Assembly (NCBI GenBank): GCA_019639135.1
Contig: JAHBSL010000004.1
Coordinates: 1-64,000, forward strand
From: Acidobacteriota bacterium
Lineage (GTDB): Bacteria > Acidobacteriota > Blastocatellia > Pyrinomonadales > Pyrinomonadaceae
Length of the DNA stretch: 64,000 bases
Reading direction: 5' to 3'
Shown here: positions 18,936 through 28,198 of the stretch, in pieces
Position numbering within the stretch: position 1 is the stretch's first letter
Layout of the letters: every line of letters begins with the position of its first letter
Made by a program: the position numbers and the translations under genes
The notes under the pieces: generated by a model
What the model was told of the DNA's origin: nothing
What the model saw: the letters and a program-made list of their open reading frames with translations, nothing else
Database searches by the model: none

Positions 18936-21900
18936 TTATTCGAACCGGACCGAAACGACCTTGGAAACACCTGCTTCCTGCATCGTAACGCCGTAGAGAG
19001 CCCGTGCCGCCTCCATCGTCCGTTTGTTGTGTGTAATGACGATGAACTGGGTCTTTTCTGCCATCTCTGCGATCTTGTTTACGAATCGGCCGACATTTGC
19101 TTCGTCAAGCGGAGCATCAACCTCGTCAAGAAGGCAGAACGGCGAGGGCCGGTATTTGAATATCGCCATCACCAAAGCAATAGCGGTCATTGCCTTTTCC
19201 CCGCCCGAAAGCAGCAGAATATTCTGAAGCCGTTTGCCCGGCGGCTGGGCGACGACCTCGATTCCGGCTTCGAGGACATCATCTGATTCGAGAAGCGTCA
19301 TTTCACCGCTTCCGCCGCCAAAGAGCTCCGAGAAGAACTCTTTGAAGTTGCTATTAATAGCCTCGAAAGCTTTCACGAATCTTTCCCGCGACCTGGTCTT
19401 GATCTCACGCAGAGCTTCCTCGGCGGACGCAATGCTCTCGATTATGTCCTGCCTCTGAGATGAAAGGAAAAGCAGCCGTTCTTCGGCCTCGGCAAGTTCT
19501 TCGACCGCCAGCATATTTATCGCGCCAAAGCCATCAAGACGCTCGCGGAGTTCCTCCACACGGCCTCTTGCCGATTCAAGCTCAAAGTCCTCGGCGATCG
19601 ACTCGCTTGCCACAAGTTCATCGAGAGAGCAATGCAGATCTTGAGCACAATTCTCGCGAATGTTCTCAAGCCGGGTCGATGATTCGGCGCGCCTCACTTC
19701 GATCGCGGCCCTTTCGTTCATCGCTTCACCAGCCGCACGGTTCCGTTCGGCAAGAAGGCCGGAAGCCGCGTCCGCGTTCTCGCGGGCCGAGGTGACGGCG
19801 GCGATGGTGGCCTGAAGTTCACCGCTTTCGGCTTCGATCTCGGTTCCCATTCTCGCTATGCGGCTTTCGGTCGTTTCAAGCGCTTCGACGATCTCGACCA
19901 AGCGTTTTTCAGCTTCCTCAAGTTCGCGGGTAAGTGTACTCGTTCGAAGTTCAAGCTCCTTCTGCTCATTCTCGATGCGCTTAAGAGCCGATTGAACGGC
20001 ACGGCGGCGTTCGCTCGATGTCGCGGCAAGCGTTCGCCGGTCATTGAGGGTGGCATTCTCGATCTCGGCGTTTTGTCTGGCGGTCGAAAGCCGAAGATTG
20101 ACACCCTCGATCTTCGCCCTTACTTCGCCCAATAGGCTTTCAGCCGCTCGGCGGTTTGCGAGTGCCTCATCGATCCGGCCTTGTGTCTCCGCCGATTCCT
20201 TTGCCGTCTGTTCGATCTCGGACGCAACGACCTTTTGATGGCGTTCCGCCCTTTCAATCTCGTGGCGGGCGGTCTTTTCTTCGAGTTCGAGCGCGATCAA
20301 GTGCCGCTCGACCTTTATCACGAGTGATTGAAGATCAACGGTCTTTTCCTCAACCTCGGCAAGGACGGAACGATCTTTTTGGGCTTTTTGCCGTGCCGAT
20401 TCAACAGCTTTTGCAAGATGCTCGACCCGATCGGCAAGCGTTACGAGTTCGCGTTTGAAAGCGAGAAGCGAGTCGCCCTCTTCGCCCTCGGCCCTAACGC
20501 CGCTGATATAAAGCGAACCGCCGATCAAGATATCGCCGTTTCGTGCGACAAAGATCCCTTCGCTTGCACCGACCGAAGAAAGATCATCGACAAGCTGTGC
20601 CCCCATTTCTCTCGGGAAAGCACTTCGCAAAACTGCGGCAAGCGGCCCTTCAACGCCGAGGACCGACAAAATATCCGAGCCTTCATTAGACGGCCGCTTG
20701 GTACTTTTCGGCTCAAGCTCCGGAGCGATCAGGATCGCAACTCTGCCAGCCCCGCTCTGCCTCGACCATTCGGCGATCTTTGCGGCCTCGGCAGCGGAAC
20801 TGACGAGAACGCTTTGAAGATAGGGCCCAAACAAACTTTCGACCGCTGTTTCGGAACGTTCCGCAACATTCAGGAAATCAGCCAATACGCCCAGAGGCTC
20901 CACACCGATCTCCGCCCGCTGCGAGAAAAGTTTCTGTATCTCAGGCGAATAAACGGCCCGCCGGTACTCAAGCTCCTCAAGTGTCTCTAAACGGTTCTTT
21001 GCCCGGAGCATCTCGCCTTCGGCGGCGGCAAATTCCTGCTCGGAAAGTGCAAGCGCTTCCCTTGCGGCGGCGACATCGGCGGCCAATACTTCCTTTTCTT
21101 TATCGAATTGAGATAGCTTCTCGCGTTCAGCGGTGATCTCCGAAACGAGCCGCTCGACCTCAAGAACATGCTCGTCGTGAGCTTTTTTCGCCCGGCCTTC
21201 CTCTATTTCAAGTCCCTTAGTACGCTCGGCAAGCCTCTCAAGATTATGGGTAAGTTGCCGTTCAACCTCACCGAGTCGTTCGATTGCGGCCGTATGCCGC
21301 ATCAAGTCGGCACGTTCGGTCTCAAGTTCGGTCTCGATGCCCCGAACCTCTTCGACAAGCTCCGAATAACTCTTCTCGGCTTCAGCGAGGAGCATCCGCG
21401 AGGCATCGGCCTGTTCGCCCTCGGCGGCCTCTTCCTTTTCAAGCCGCTCTTTCTCTGACGAAGCAAGATCCATCCGCTCGGCGGCCGCATCGAACTCACG
21501 CTTAAGGTTGCTTATCCGGTTTCGAAGCTCTTCGATCTGTTCTGCCTGGTAGCGGCGTTCCCTTTCAACGCGGTCACGCTCAAGTGCGGCTTCAGAGTGT
21601 TTCCGGCGAATCTCTGCCAGCGACTCTTCCGCATCGCGAGCAAGCTGGGTCGCTTGCCGGACGGATTCTTCCTGTGCAGTAACGGCGAGCGAACATTCTT
21701 CAACATTTTTGACGGCGCCGGACAGCTGTGCGGAAAGATCTTCGATCGCCGCCGCCAGGTGCTTGCCCTCTGCGGCAAATAGCTGACGGAGCAGCACACG
21801 GAACTCGTCCTGAAGCGCCACAAAACGCCTGGTCTTTGCCGCTTGCCTTCGCAGCGAATTGGCCTGTTTTTCTATTTCGGAAACAATGTCTGAAATGCGG

Positions 21901-22766
21901 CCGAGATTGGTCTTGGCACTCTCGAGGCGAGATTCCGCGGCCCGCTGCCGGGTACGGAACTTCGAAATTCCGGCAGCTTCTTCGATAAGGCTTCGGCGGT
22001 CCGCAGGTTTTGCGGAGAGGATCTGGCCGATCCTTCCCTGTTCGATAATTGCGTAGTGGGCGCCCGAAAGGCCGGTCCCGGCAAAAAGATCCTGAATATC
22101 GCGAAGCCTGCACGATTTTCCGTTGAGCAGGTATTCGCTCTCGCCCGAAAGATAAAGCCGCCGCGAGACCGAGACCGCTTCGCCGGGAGCAAAATCAAGA
22201 GCAAAGGACCTCGGCCGCCAATGGCGCTTTGTCTTTACCGTTCGGGCGGTGCCGACCGCAGCCGTTGCCGCGGCGGCCGCAACCTGAACCTGCTCGACCT
22301 CGGCCTCGCCTACATGAAAACCATTCTCGGAGCCGTTCTCATTGATCGACTCGGCAACCTCGGCGGCTATGATCTCTATCGGTTCCGCTTCGCTGACAGG
22401 ACCTTCGAGCGCATTTACATCGACGGCGAGCTCATCGATATTGCTAAGGGCTTCGTCTATTTCTTCAAGTTCGTCGTCCTCGGCGTCAAACGTCATCTCA
22501 TCGCGGACAAGATGGAGAACGACCTCCGCCATTCCCGAGGGCTTGCGGTTCTTTGTACCCTGGAAAACGACGTCCTTCATCTCCGCACCGCGGAGCGATT
22601 TCGCACGCTGTTCGCCGAGCACCCAAGCGATCGCATCCGACACGTTGGACTTGCCGCAGCCGTTCGGCCCGACCACCGCGGTGATGCCGTTTCCGGTGAA
22701 AACGACCTCAGTATGATCTGCAAATGACTTAAAACCTGTTATCTCGAGGCGTTGAAGCTTAAACAT
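18936..22766 (-). CDS. smc: Chromosome segregation SMC ATPase
   Basis: A 1276-residue SMC protein, part of the condensin that organises and segregates the chromosome. The start MFKLQRLEITGFKSF is canonical; an upstream in-frame start would add ten unlikely residues. Walker A is GPNGCGKS (33-40). Long coiled coils (about 310-640 and 800-1090) flank the hinge. The C-terminal head has signature LLSGGEKAMTAIAL and Walker B FCLLDEVDAPLDEAN. Unusual is a ~100-residue acidic and Ala-rich insertion (about 92-195) in the N-terminal head before SRRLYLSGESEYLLNG, making the protein about 90 residues longer than typical SMC. Confidence 0.95.
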   Translation of the reverse strand: MFKLQRLEITGFKSFADHTEVVFTGNGITAVVGPNGCGKSNVSDAIAWVLGEQRAKSLRGAEMKDVVFQGTKNRKPSGMAEVVLHLVRDEMTFDAEDDELEEIDEALSNIDELAVDVNALEGPVSEAEPIEIIAAEVAESINENGSENGFHVGEAEVEQVQVAAAAATAAVGTARTVKTKRHWRPRSFALDFAPGEAVSVSRRLYLSGESEYLLNGKSCRLRDIQDLFAGTGLSGAHYAIIEQGRIGQILSAKPADRRSLIEEAAGISKFRTRQRAAESRLESAKTNLGRISDIVSEIEKQANSLRRQAAKTRRFVALQDEFRVLLRQLFAAEGKHLAAAIEDLSAQLSGAVKNVEECSLAVTAQEESVRQATQLARDAEESLAEIRRKHSEAALERDRVERERRYQAEQIEELRNRISNLKREFDAAAERMDLASSEKERLEKEEAAEGEQADASRMLLAEAEKSYSELVEEVRGIETELETERADLMRHTAAIERLGEVERQLTHNLERLAERTKGLEIEEGRAKKAHDEHVLEVERLVSEITAEREKLSQFDKEKEVLAADVAAAREALALSEQEFAAAEGEMLRAKNRLETLEELEYRRAVYSPEIQKLFSQRAEIGVEPLGVLADFLNVAERSETAVESLFGPYLQSVLVSSAAEAAKIAEWSRQSGAGRVAILIAPELEPKSTKRPSNEGSDILSVLGVEGPLAAVLRSAFPREMGAQLVDDLSSVGASEGIFVARNGDILIGGSLYISGVRAEGEEGDSLLAFKRELVTLADRVEHLAKAVESARQKAQKDRSVLAEVEEKTVDLQSLVIKVERHLIALELEEKTARHEIERAERHQKVVASEIEQTAKESAETQGRIDEALANRRAAESLLGEVRAKIEGVNLRLSTARQNAEIENATLNDRRTLAATSSERRRAVQSALKRIENEQKELELRTSTLTRELEEAEKRLVEIVEALETTESRIARMGTEIEAESGELQATIAAVTSARENADAASGLLAERNRAAGEAMNERAAIEVRRAESSTRLENIRENCAQDLHCSLDELVASESIAEDFELESARGRVEELRERLDGFGAINMLAVEELAEAEERLLFLSSQRQDIIESIASAEEALREIKTRSRERFVKAFEAINSNFKEFFSELFGGGSGEMTLLESDDVLEAGIEVVAQPPGKRLQNILLLSGGEKAMTAIALVMAIFKYRPSPFCLLDEVDAPLDEANVGRFVNKIAEMAEKTQFIVITHNKRTMEAARALYGVTMQEAGVSKVVSVRFE

Positions 22767-22841
22767 CCTATAGTGCTTGCCTGTCTGGGGTAGCACTATA
22801 TTTTGGGGTATGACCGCATTTTAGTCAACCCTTGGATGTTC

Positions 22842-23630
22842 TTACATCACCTCGGTGCTGACGTCGCGAAGGCCCTGCTGCTCGGCCCGCTCGTGGTCGA
22901 GCTCTGTGAGGACGTCAAGGAGGAAATTGGTGTTGCTGGTTATCTGAATAACGACCGAAAACTCGCTTTCGGAGATCGAAAATTCGAACGTACCGCTATT
23001 AAGTTCCACCAGGTCACGAAAGGCCCTTACACCGTTCCTGCCGTTGCATTCGGCATCGACGATCTGCCCTTCATTGAACGCCACACTGCCCAAGTGGAGG
23101 TCCGATTTCAGGACCAGCAGGCCGGTCATCTTCGCATTCTCGATCACCTGGACCGCGTCAAATATCCCGACGTATCCTAAGTTGCCGGCAAAGGTCGTAT
23201 CCGTCCGGACCTTCTGCGGAGACCTGTCGCGGGTCGTTGCGAAGTCCGGCCTTCTTGCCCTGCGTATCGCATCAAGCCCCGGTGCCACAGAAATGCGCGG
23301 ATCAAGCAGTTTTGCCTCCTGCAGCCGGTCGTAGGCGTGGTCAAATTCTTCGCGGTTTATATATAAGGTAACGAGGGCGAGGCATTGCCTTGCGGCCTCG
23401 TTCAGATTCTTCTGTTGAACGCAGATATCACGCATCTTTTCCCGCAGCGGAATGGACCTTGGGCTTCGGTCGATAGATTCCTTCAAAAGCTGGAATGCTT
23501 TCTCGGGCGAAGCGTATTTAACAAAGAGGTCGGCATCGAGCAGAACGCTCTCGATCGAAACTTCGTTGAAGGGAATCTTTGTGTCTAGCATTTGGCTCAT
23601 TTCAGGAGGGAAACCCGGTGGGTTCAACAT
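22842..23630 (-). CDS. DUF4388 (PATAN-like) protein with TPR-like N-terminus
   Basis: A 262-residue cytosolic protein. Residues ~25-110 are helical and TPR-like (SPEKAFQLLKESIDRSP, LNEAARQCLALVTLYI), and the C-terminal half is a DUF4388 domain (about 148-240: GNLGYVGIFDAVQVIE, TGLLVLKS, GSVAFNEGQIVDAECNG). DUF4388 domains occur in bacterial signalling proteins involved in surface motility and cell organisation, often with GTPases; no partner is adjacent here. It lies just upstream of smc on the same strand. Confidence 0.78.
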   Translation of the reverse strand: MLNPPGFPPEMSQMLDTKIPFNEVSIESVLLDADLFVKYASPEKAFQLLKESIDRSPRSIPLREKMRDICVQQKNLNEAARQCLALVTLYINREEFDHAYDRLQEAKLLDPRISVAPGLDAIRRARRPDFATTRDRSPQKVRTDTTFAGNLGYVGIFDAVQVIENAKMTGLLVLKSDLHLGSVAFNEGQIVDAECNGRNGVRAFRDLVELNSGTFEFSISESEFSVVIQITSNTNFLLDVLTELDHERAEQQGLRDVSTEVM

Positions 23631-23775
23631 TGTTTATTCTAGCACAGCCCGAAAAGGCTTGTCAGCAAGTTTTTGAGCCGGGCGAGCCAGCCGCCGGAAT
23701 GAATCTGAAGCACCGAGCCAAGCGAAAACCTTTTCGGCGGTAATTAGTTAGATACATCAGGCGTTCCGCAATTTT

Positions 23776-24435
23776 ATGATCACGCAAACTTCCGTTTCTA
23801 CAGTAAGTTACAAGGCGTTTCCGGGTGCTCCGACCGTCCGAAAAGAGGCCGAGGCCTTTCTTCCGACCGAGTTCGGCAATTTCAGCATTGCGGGCTTCCG
23901 CTCGCTCGATTCGGACGAAGAGTTCGTCGTGGTTTACAAAGGTGCCGAAAACTCGGACTGTCCGGCACCGGTCCGGATCCATTCGCAATGCCTTACGGGC
24001 GATGTATTTCACTCCGTAAAGTGCGACTGCGGCCCGCAGCTCGAGCGTGCACTCAAAACTATCGCCGCCGAGGGCCGCGGAGCGGTCGTTTATCAGCATC
24101 AGGAAGGCCGGGGCATTGGGATCATCAATAAGATCAAGGCATATTCGCTGCAGGACAAGGGAGCCGATACGATCGAAGCAAATCTGATGCTCGGGCTTGA
24201 TGTTGACCTTCGCCAGTACGGGCAATGCGTTGAGATACTCCGCGATCTGGGATTTACAAAGGTAAAGGCTTTGACCAACAACCCCGAGAAGATCCAGGCG
24301 ATGCGCGACGGCGGCCTAGAGATCGTCGAGCGTGTCCCGATCGAATTTGAACCTTCGGAACACACCGAAAAATACCTGAGCGTTAAGAAGTTTCAGATGG
24401 GGCACTTCCTTAACCTCGTCACACAGAATATTTAG
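23776..24435 (+). CDS. ribA: GTP cyclohydrolase II
   Basis: A 219-residue stand-alone RibA, which opens GTP to give 2,5-diamino-6-ribosylamino-pyrimidinone phosphate, the first step of riboflavin synthesis. Zinc ligands Cys72, Cys83 and Cys85 are in [16 protein letters not shown]. The catalytic region [12 protein letters not shown] begins near residue 108, and [14 protein letters not shown] follows. There is no DHBP synthase (RibB) fusion. A strong terminator follows at 24472. No FMN riboswitch was recognised upstream. Confidence 0.94.
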   Translation: MITQTSVSTVSYKAFPGAPTVRKEAEAFLPTEFGNFSIAGFRSLDSDEEFVVVYKGAENSDCPAPVRIHSQCLTGDVFHSVKCDCGPQLERALKTIAAEGRGAVVYQHQEGRGIGIINKIKAYSLQDKGADTIEANLMLGLDVDLRQYGQCVEILRDLGFTKVKALTNNPEKIQAMRDGGLEIVERVPIEFEPSEHTEKYLSVKKFQMGHFLNLVTQNI

Positions 24436-24471
24436 TACCTCCTGGTGCAGCAACTGCACTTTCCAAAACTT

Positions 24472-24500
24472 GAGGCGGCCCGAAAGCCGCCTCTTTTTTT
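24472..24500 (+). terminator. Rho-independent terminator of ribA
   Basis: Perfect 8-bp GC-rich stem (arms 24472-24479 and 24486-24493) with a 6-nt loop and a run of seven T at 24494-24500. It also lies just past the stop of the convergent TonB receptor gene. Confidence 0.92.
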
Positions 24501-24519
24501 GCTTACCGATGTCCGATGC

Positions 24520-27500
24520 CTAAAAATCGAACCTGATACCGACCCTTATTTGCCGCGGCCGATATGCACGCGTCGGGACAAGGAATCCGGTCCTCAGTTC
24601 TTCCAGCTGAGCAGGCGTCGGGTTTGCCGAAACGGCCTCGAAGTTGATGAATTCCGACCCGAAGCTGAAAACGGCAGCATTAAGGACATTATTGAACTCG
24701 ATCTGCGGCCTTAGCCTCATCCGCTCGCCGAACCGCCACTCGCGGGAGACATTTATGTCGAAGATGAACTGTGCCGGGCCCGTGCCGGCATTTCTCGGCA
24801 GGTTTCCGCCGCGTCCGATAGCTGCCAGCGTGAACTGGCGGGCCAGATCGACCGGAACCGGATCGTTGACGTCTCGCCAGACGATATCCCGAACATTTCC
24901 GCTAAAATCCGGCCGATCGGAGTTCACATCATCAAGGTTCCGGTCGTCGGCAGTTTGTCCGCCGTTCGAGATATTGAACGGAGCACTTGAGCCGACCCTT
25001 AGGATCGGCGAGAACCGCAGTTTGCCGAACCACGACGGAGTATCGAACGTTCCGGAAAGGGCAAAGCGATGCCGGCGGTCAAGCAAGCTCCGCGACCATT
25101 CGGCCCTAAAGTCACCGGGCGTTTGCGCCGACGAAGTATTCACAATTCCGTCGTCATCAAGGTAAGAGAGCGTGTATGCCGCACGGATCGAGCCGCCGAA
25201 ACCCATCCCAAGCTGCCGATAACGCCGCCGCACTTCAAGAATAAGCCCGCGGTACCAACTGGCTCCCATCGAGCCGACCTGTTCCGTCTGCCCAAACTGC
25301 GGGAACGGCCGGAGCGAATCGGCAATAACGAGCGCACGTCCGTAGGGAGTCGATGACGAGGTGGAGCGGTTCTGGCTGTTCAGGTTGTAGTAAGTTACGC
25401 CTGCATCCGTCCGCGAATCCGGAGCGGTAAGCCCCGCAAACTCGAACCTGATATTCCCGGTCGTGATCCCATTAGCGAGATAATCGGCAAGGTCCGAAAA
25501 GCCCTGCGGAATGATCGGTGCGTTGGTATTTATCTCTCTCCAGAGCCGGATGGTCTTGTTCAGAGTGAAATTTGCCTCGGCGACAAAGCCCTTTCCGATC
25601 TCGCGTTCGAACCCGAAGTTAAATTGATAGCTTTCCGGGATCTTGATGTTCTCATCAAGGCTTCGGAAGAAGCTGTTGTTGTTCAGTTCGTCCGCAATGT
25701 ATTGCTGGACAAGCGGACTTTCTGGCGTAAAGGTCTGAGGAAACTGATTGCTTAGTGCCTCCAGATACTCATCGCGGGCGCCGCCGGAACTCGAGATCCG
25801 GTTCGTGTCAAAGATGATCTCGTTCAATCCGCGGCGGTAATCATCGACCGTCCGCAACAGGACGCGGTTATAGAAGATGCCGGCACCGAATCTTATAACG
25901 CCTTTTCCATTCTTAAAGGGCGACCAGGCGAGTCCGACACGCGGGCCGAAGTTGTTGTTGTCCTCAATAACGGTTTCGCGTTCCCAGCGAAGGCCGAGAC
26001 TTAGCGTAAGGTTATCCTGGAGCCGCCAGTCGTCCTGAAAGAAGAGGCCGGTGTAAGTATTGACGACGTTCGAATCCGTAAAGAAGTTGTGCCGATAACG
26101 GGTAACGCAGCTCCGCGGAAAAGTATTTACACCGCCGCGGATGCGCGGGTTGGCAGGGCCGGACGGCTGTGTCGGATCGGTCAAACACTGCCGGACGGTC
26201 GTTGCCGCAAGCGGATCGGCAAAGTTGAACGTCCCGGTCGCATCATTAAGGTCGATGAAGGTCGAATCGACCCGCTGTATATCAAAACCAAAACGCAGCG
26301 AATGATTTCCGGCAACGTAGGTGAAAGTATCCTGAAGCTGCCAGCGGCCCTCATCGCGTGCGGATGTTCCAAGAGTTGATGAACCTGCGACCAAGGTAGT
26401 GTTAAAGCTCAATCCGGGTTCGCGGAAGCTGATCAGGACGACCGGATTTACAAATTGGCCGACCGCCTGAAAGTCCGGCTTAAGTGTCGAATATTGAAAG
26501 CGGAATTGATTTACGGCCTTGGAACTGACGACCCAATTATAGGTGCCGTTTATTGCCTGAGTTTCGGTCCGCCTTCCGATAAGCGACTCGGCAAGGCGGT
26601 TTCCGCCGTTGAACTGCCGGAGGTCGTTGGTCTTGCCAAATTGATAGTTGACCGTTATCGAGTGATTCGAGTTAAAGTTATGGTCGCCGCGGGCGGTAAA
26701 GCGATGCTGCTTTCGCGGGGTGTCCGAACCATCAATGTATCTGCCAAGCTGCGAACCAAAATCGGTTATAATTTCGCTCGAATTCGGTGCCGGAAGCGGA
26801 AAAGCGGGATTTGCGGTCAGCGGAATGTAGGTATCGGTTACGGTCGAATCGAATATGTAGTCATATTCATACGACGTAAAGAAACTTGTCTTGTTCTTAA
26901 AGTAGCCGACCGGGACCGGCCCGCCAAACGTAAAGCCCGGGATGTGCTGCTGAAACGGGAACCGCGCAACGCCGCGGCGGTTATTGCTCCAGGTATTTGC
27001 GTTAAGGCTTTCATCAGAAAAGAAGTAAAAGAGCCTTCCGGCAAACCGCCGCGAGCCCGCCCGCGTACGGATATTTACGCGGCCGCCCGAGGCGCGTCCG
27101 TATTCGGCGGAGAATTGATTGGTAACGACCTGTACCTCGGCGATATTTTCGACCGAAGGCTGAAAACGGATGCCGGCAACGCGGTCGTCGTTGTTATCAA
27201 GCCCATCGATGGTGATGTTGTTCGAATAAGCGGCACCGCCGGAAAGGGCAAAGACGCCACCCTCGATCAATCCGCTGCTCGGGGCCGTATCCGTGCGGCC
27301 GCCTTTATCAAATGAGAGGTCGCGATTGGAAAGCGGCTCTTCAGTAACGCCGCCGAGCGTCAGGACAAGGTCCAATCCATCGCGGGTAGTATTTGGCAGT
27401 TCCTCGATCTCTCTTTGCTCGATGGTTCCGCCGACAATTGTCCGGGTTGTATCTATCACCGGTGCGTCTTCGTCCGTTACGGTTACGGTGGTCTCGGCCT

Positions 27501-27837
27501 GGACATCTGCCGGCGAGAGATCGATATCAAGCTGGAGGTTCTGGCCCGAGATGGTGTTAAGCTCGGCCCGCTCCTTTGCCCCGAAGCCCGAGGCCGAAAA
27601 CCTTATTATGTAAGGCCCGGGCGGGAGCTCTATCAGCCGGTAACGCCCATCGGCATTTGTCGTCGCCGTCCGCTCCTGTCCGGTGGCGGTCTGCCGGGCG
27701 GTTACCGTAGCCCCGGCGATCGCCTGCCCGTTCGTATCAACGACCCGCCCGGAGATGACAACATCATCCAGGTCCTGGCCGTAAAATGCCGTAGTTAATG
27801 AAAGAAAACAAACCAATAGAAATGCAAATTTGCGCAT
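24520..27837 (-). CDS. Oar-like TonB-dependent receptor with carboxypeptidase-regulatory-like domain
   Basis: A 1105-residue outer-membrane protein of the large Oar-type family typical of Acidobacteriota. Signal peptide at 1-20 (FAFLLVCFLSLTTAFYG). A carboxypeptidase-regulatory-like domain lies at about 25-110 (VISGRVVDTNGQAIAGATV), and a TonB plug at about 130-235 (TIDGLDNNDDRVAGIRF, AEYGRASGGRVNIRTRAG). The rest is a long beta barrel ending RQIRVGIRFDF. The ATG used here gives a normal signal peptide; an in-frame GTG three codons upstream is possible. Such receptors are proposed to take up oligosaccharides or bind extracellular polymers; the ligand is unknown. Convergent with ribA. Confidence 0.88.
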   Translation of the reverse strand: MRKFAFLLVCFLSLTTAFYGQDLDDVVISGRVVDTNGQAIAGATVTARQTATGQERTATTNADGRYRLIELPPGPYIIRFSASGFGAKERAELNTISGQNLQLDIDLSPADVQAETTVTVTDEDAPVIDTTRTIVGGTIEQREIEELPNTTRDGLDLVLTLGGVTEEPLSNRDLSFDKGGRTDTAPSSGLIEGGVFALSGGAAYSNNITIDGLDNNDDRVAGIRFQPSVENIAEVQVVTNQFSAEYGRASGGRVNIRTRAGSRRFAGRLFYFFSDESLNANTWSNNRRGVARFPFQQHIPGFTFGGPVPVGYFKNKTSFFTSYEYDYIFDSTVTDTYIPLTANPAFPLPAPNSSEIITDFGSQLGRYIDGSDTPRKQHRFTARGDHNFNSNHSITVNYQFGKTNDLRQFNGGNRLAESLIGRRTETQAINGTYNWVVSSKAVNQFRFQYSTLKPDFQAVGQFVNPVVLISFREPGLSFNTTLVAGSSTLGTSARDEGRWQLQDTFTYVAGNHSLRFGFDIQRVDSTFIDLNDATGTFNFADPLAATTVRQCLTDPTQPSGPANPRIRGGVNTFPRSCVTRYRHNFFTDSNVVNTYTGLFFQDDWRLQDNLTLSLGLRWERETVIEDNNNFGPRVGLAWSPFKNGKGVIRFGAGIFYNRVLLRTVDDYRRGLNEIIFDTNRISSSGGARDEYLEALSNQFPQTFTPESPLVQQYIADELNNNSFFRSLDENIKIPESYQFNFGFEREIGKGFVAEANFTLNKTIRLWREINTNAPIIPQGFSDLADYLANGITTGNIRFEFAGLTAPDSRTDAGVTYYNLNSQNRSTSSSTPYGRALVIADSLRPFPQFGQTEQVGSMGASWYRGLILEVRRRYRQLGMGFGGSIRAAYTLSYLDDDGIVNTSSAQTPGDFRAEWSRSLLDRRHRFALSGTFDTPSWFGKLRFSPILRVGSSAPFNISNGGQTADDRNLDDVNSDRPDFSGNVRDIVWRDVNDPVPVDLARQFTLAAIGRGGNLPRNAGTGPAQFIFDINVSREWRFGERMRLRPQIEFNNVLNAAVFSFGSEFINFEAVSANPTPAQLEELRTGFLVPTRAYRPRQIRVGIRFDF

Positions 27838-28198
27838 ACAGGTCACGCCTCTTTTAAAGGGAATCTCCTAAACGTTGGTGTCTTTTGAGGTCGCCCCCTA
27901 TTTTCAAAGAAACCCCGCCAATTGTAAAGCCCACCCCCATTGCCAAAACGTTAACCCGCTGTCTTGAAAACAAGCCGCAACTTCCCCGTTCGGTGAAAAA
28001 TCCAGCCAAAATACAAAAAAGTATGGCGAGAGTCTTAATTTTGGGTTATATTCGTCAAAACCTTCTTTCACTTCGCCCGTGAAAGTCAGATTTCAAGGAG
28101 CCGATGTAACGACCGGCTTCTAATTAACGCTCGCAATGTTGCGGTCGGTCCGCTCGGGGGTCTCCCAATCGAAGCGGGTGATCATTTGTTTGGGTTAG
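27838..28198. other. Gene-free divergent upstream region
   Basis: About 360 bp between the Oar-like receptor (minus) and the helicase gene (plus). I see no credible coding frame. A perfect 7-bp hairpin lies at 28065-28085 (arms 28065-28071 and 28079-28085, 7-nt loop) without a T tract. Promoters for both divergent genes must lie here, but none is convincing by eye. The helicase ATG has only a weak GGGTTAG ahead of it. Confidence 0.5.
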
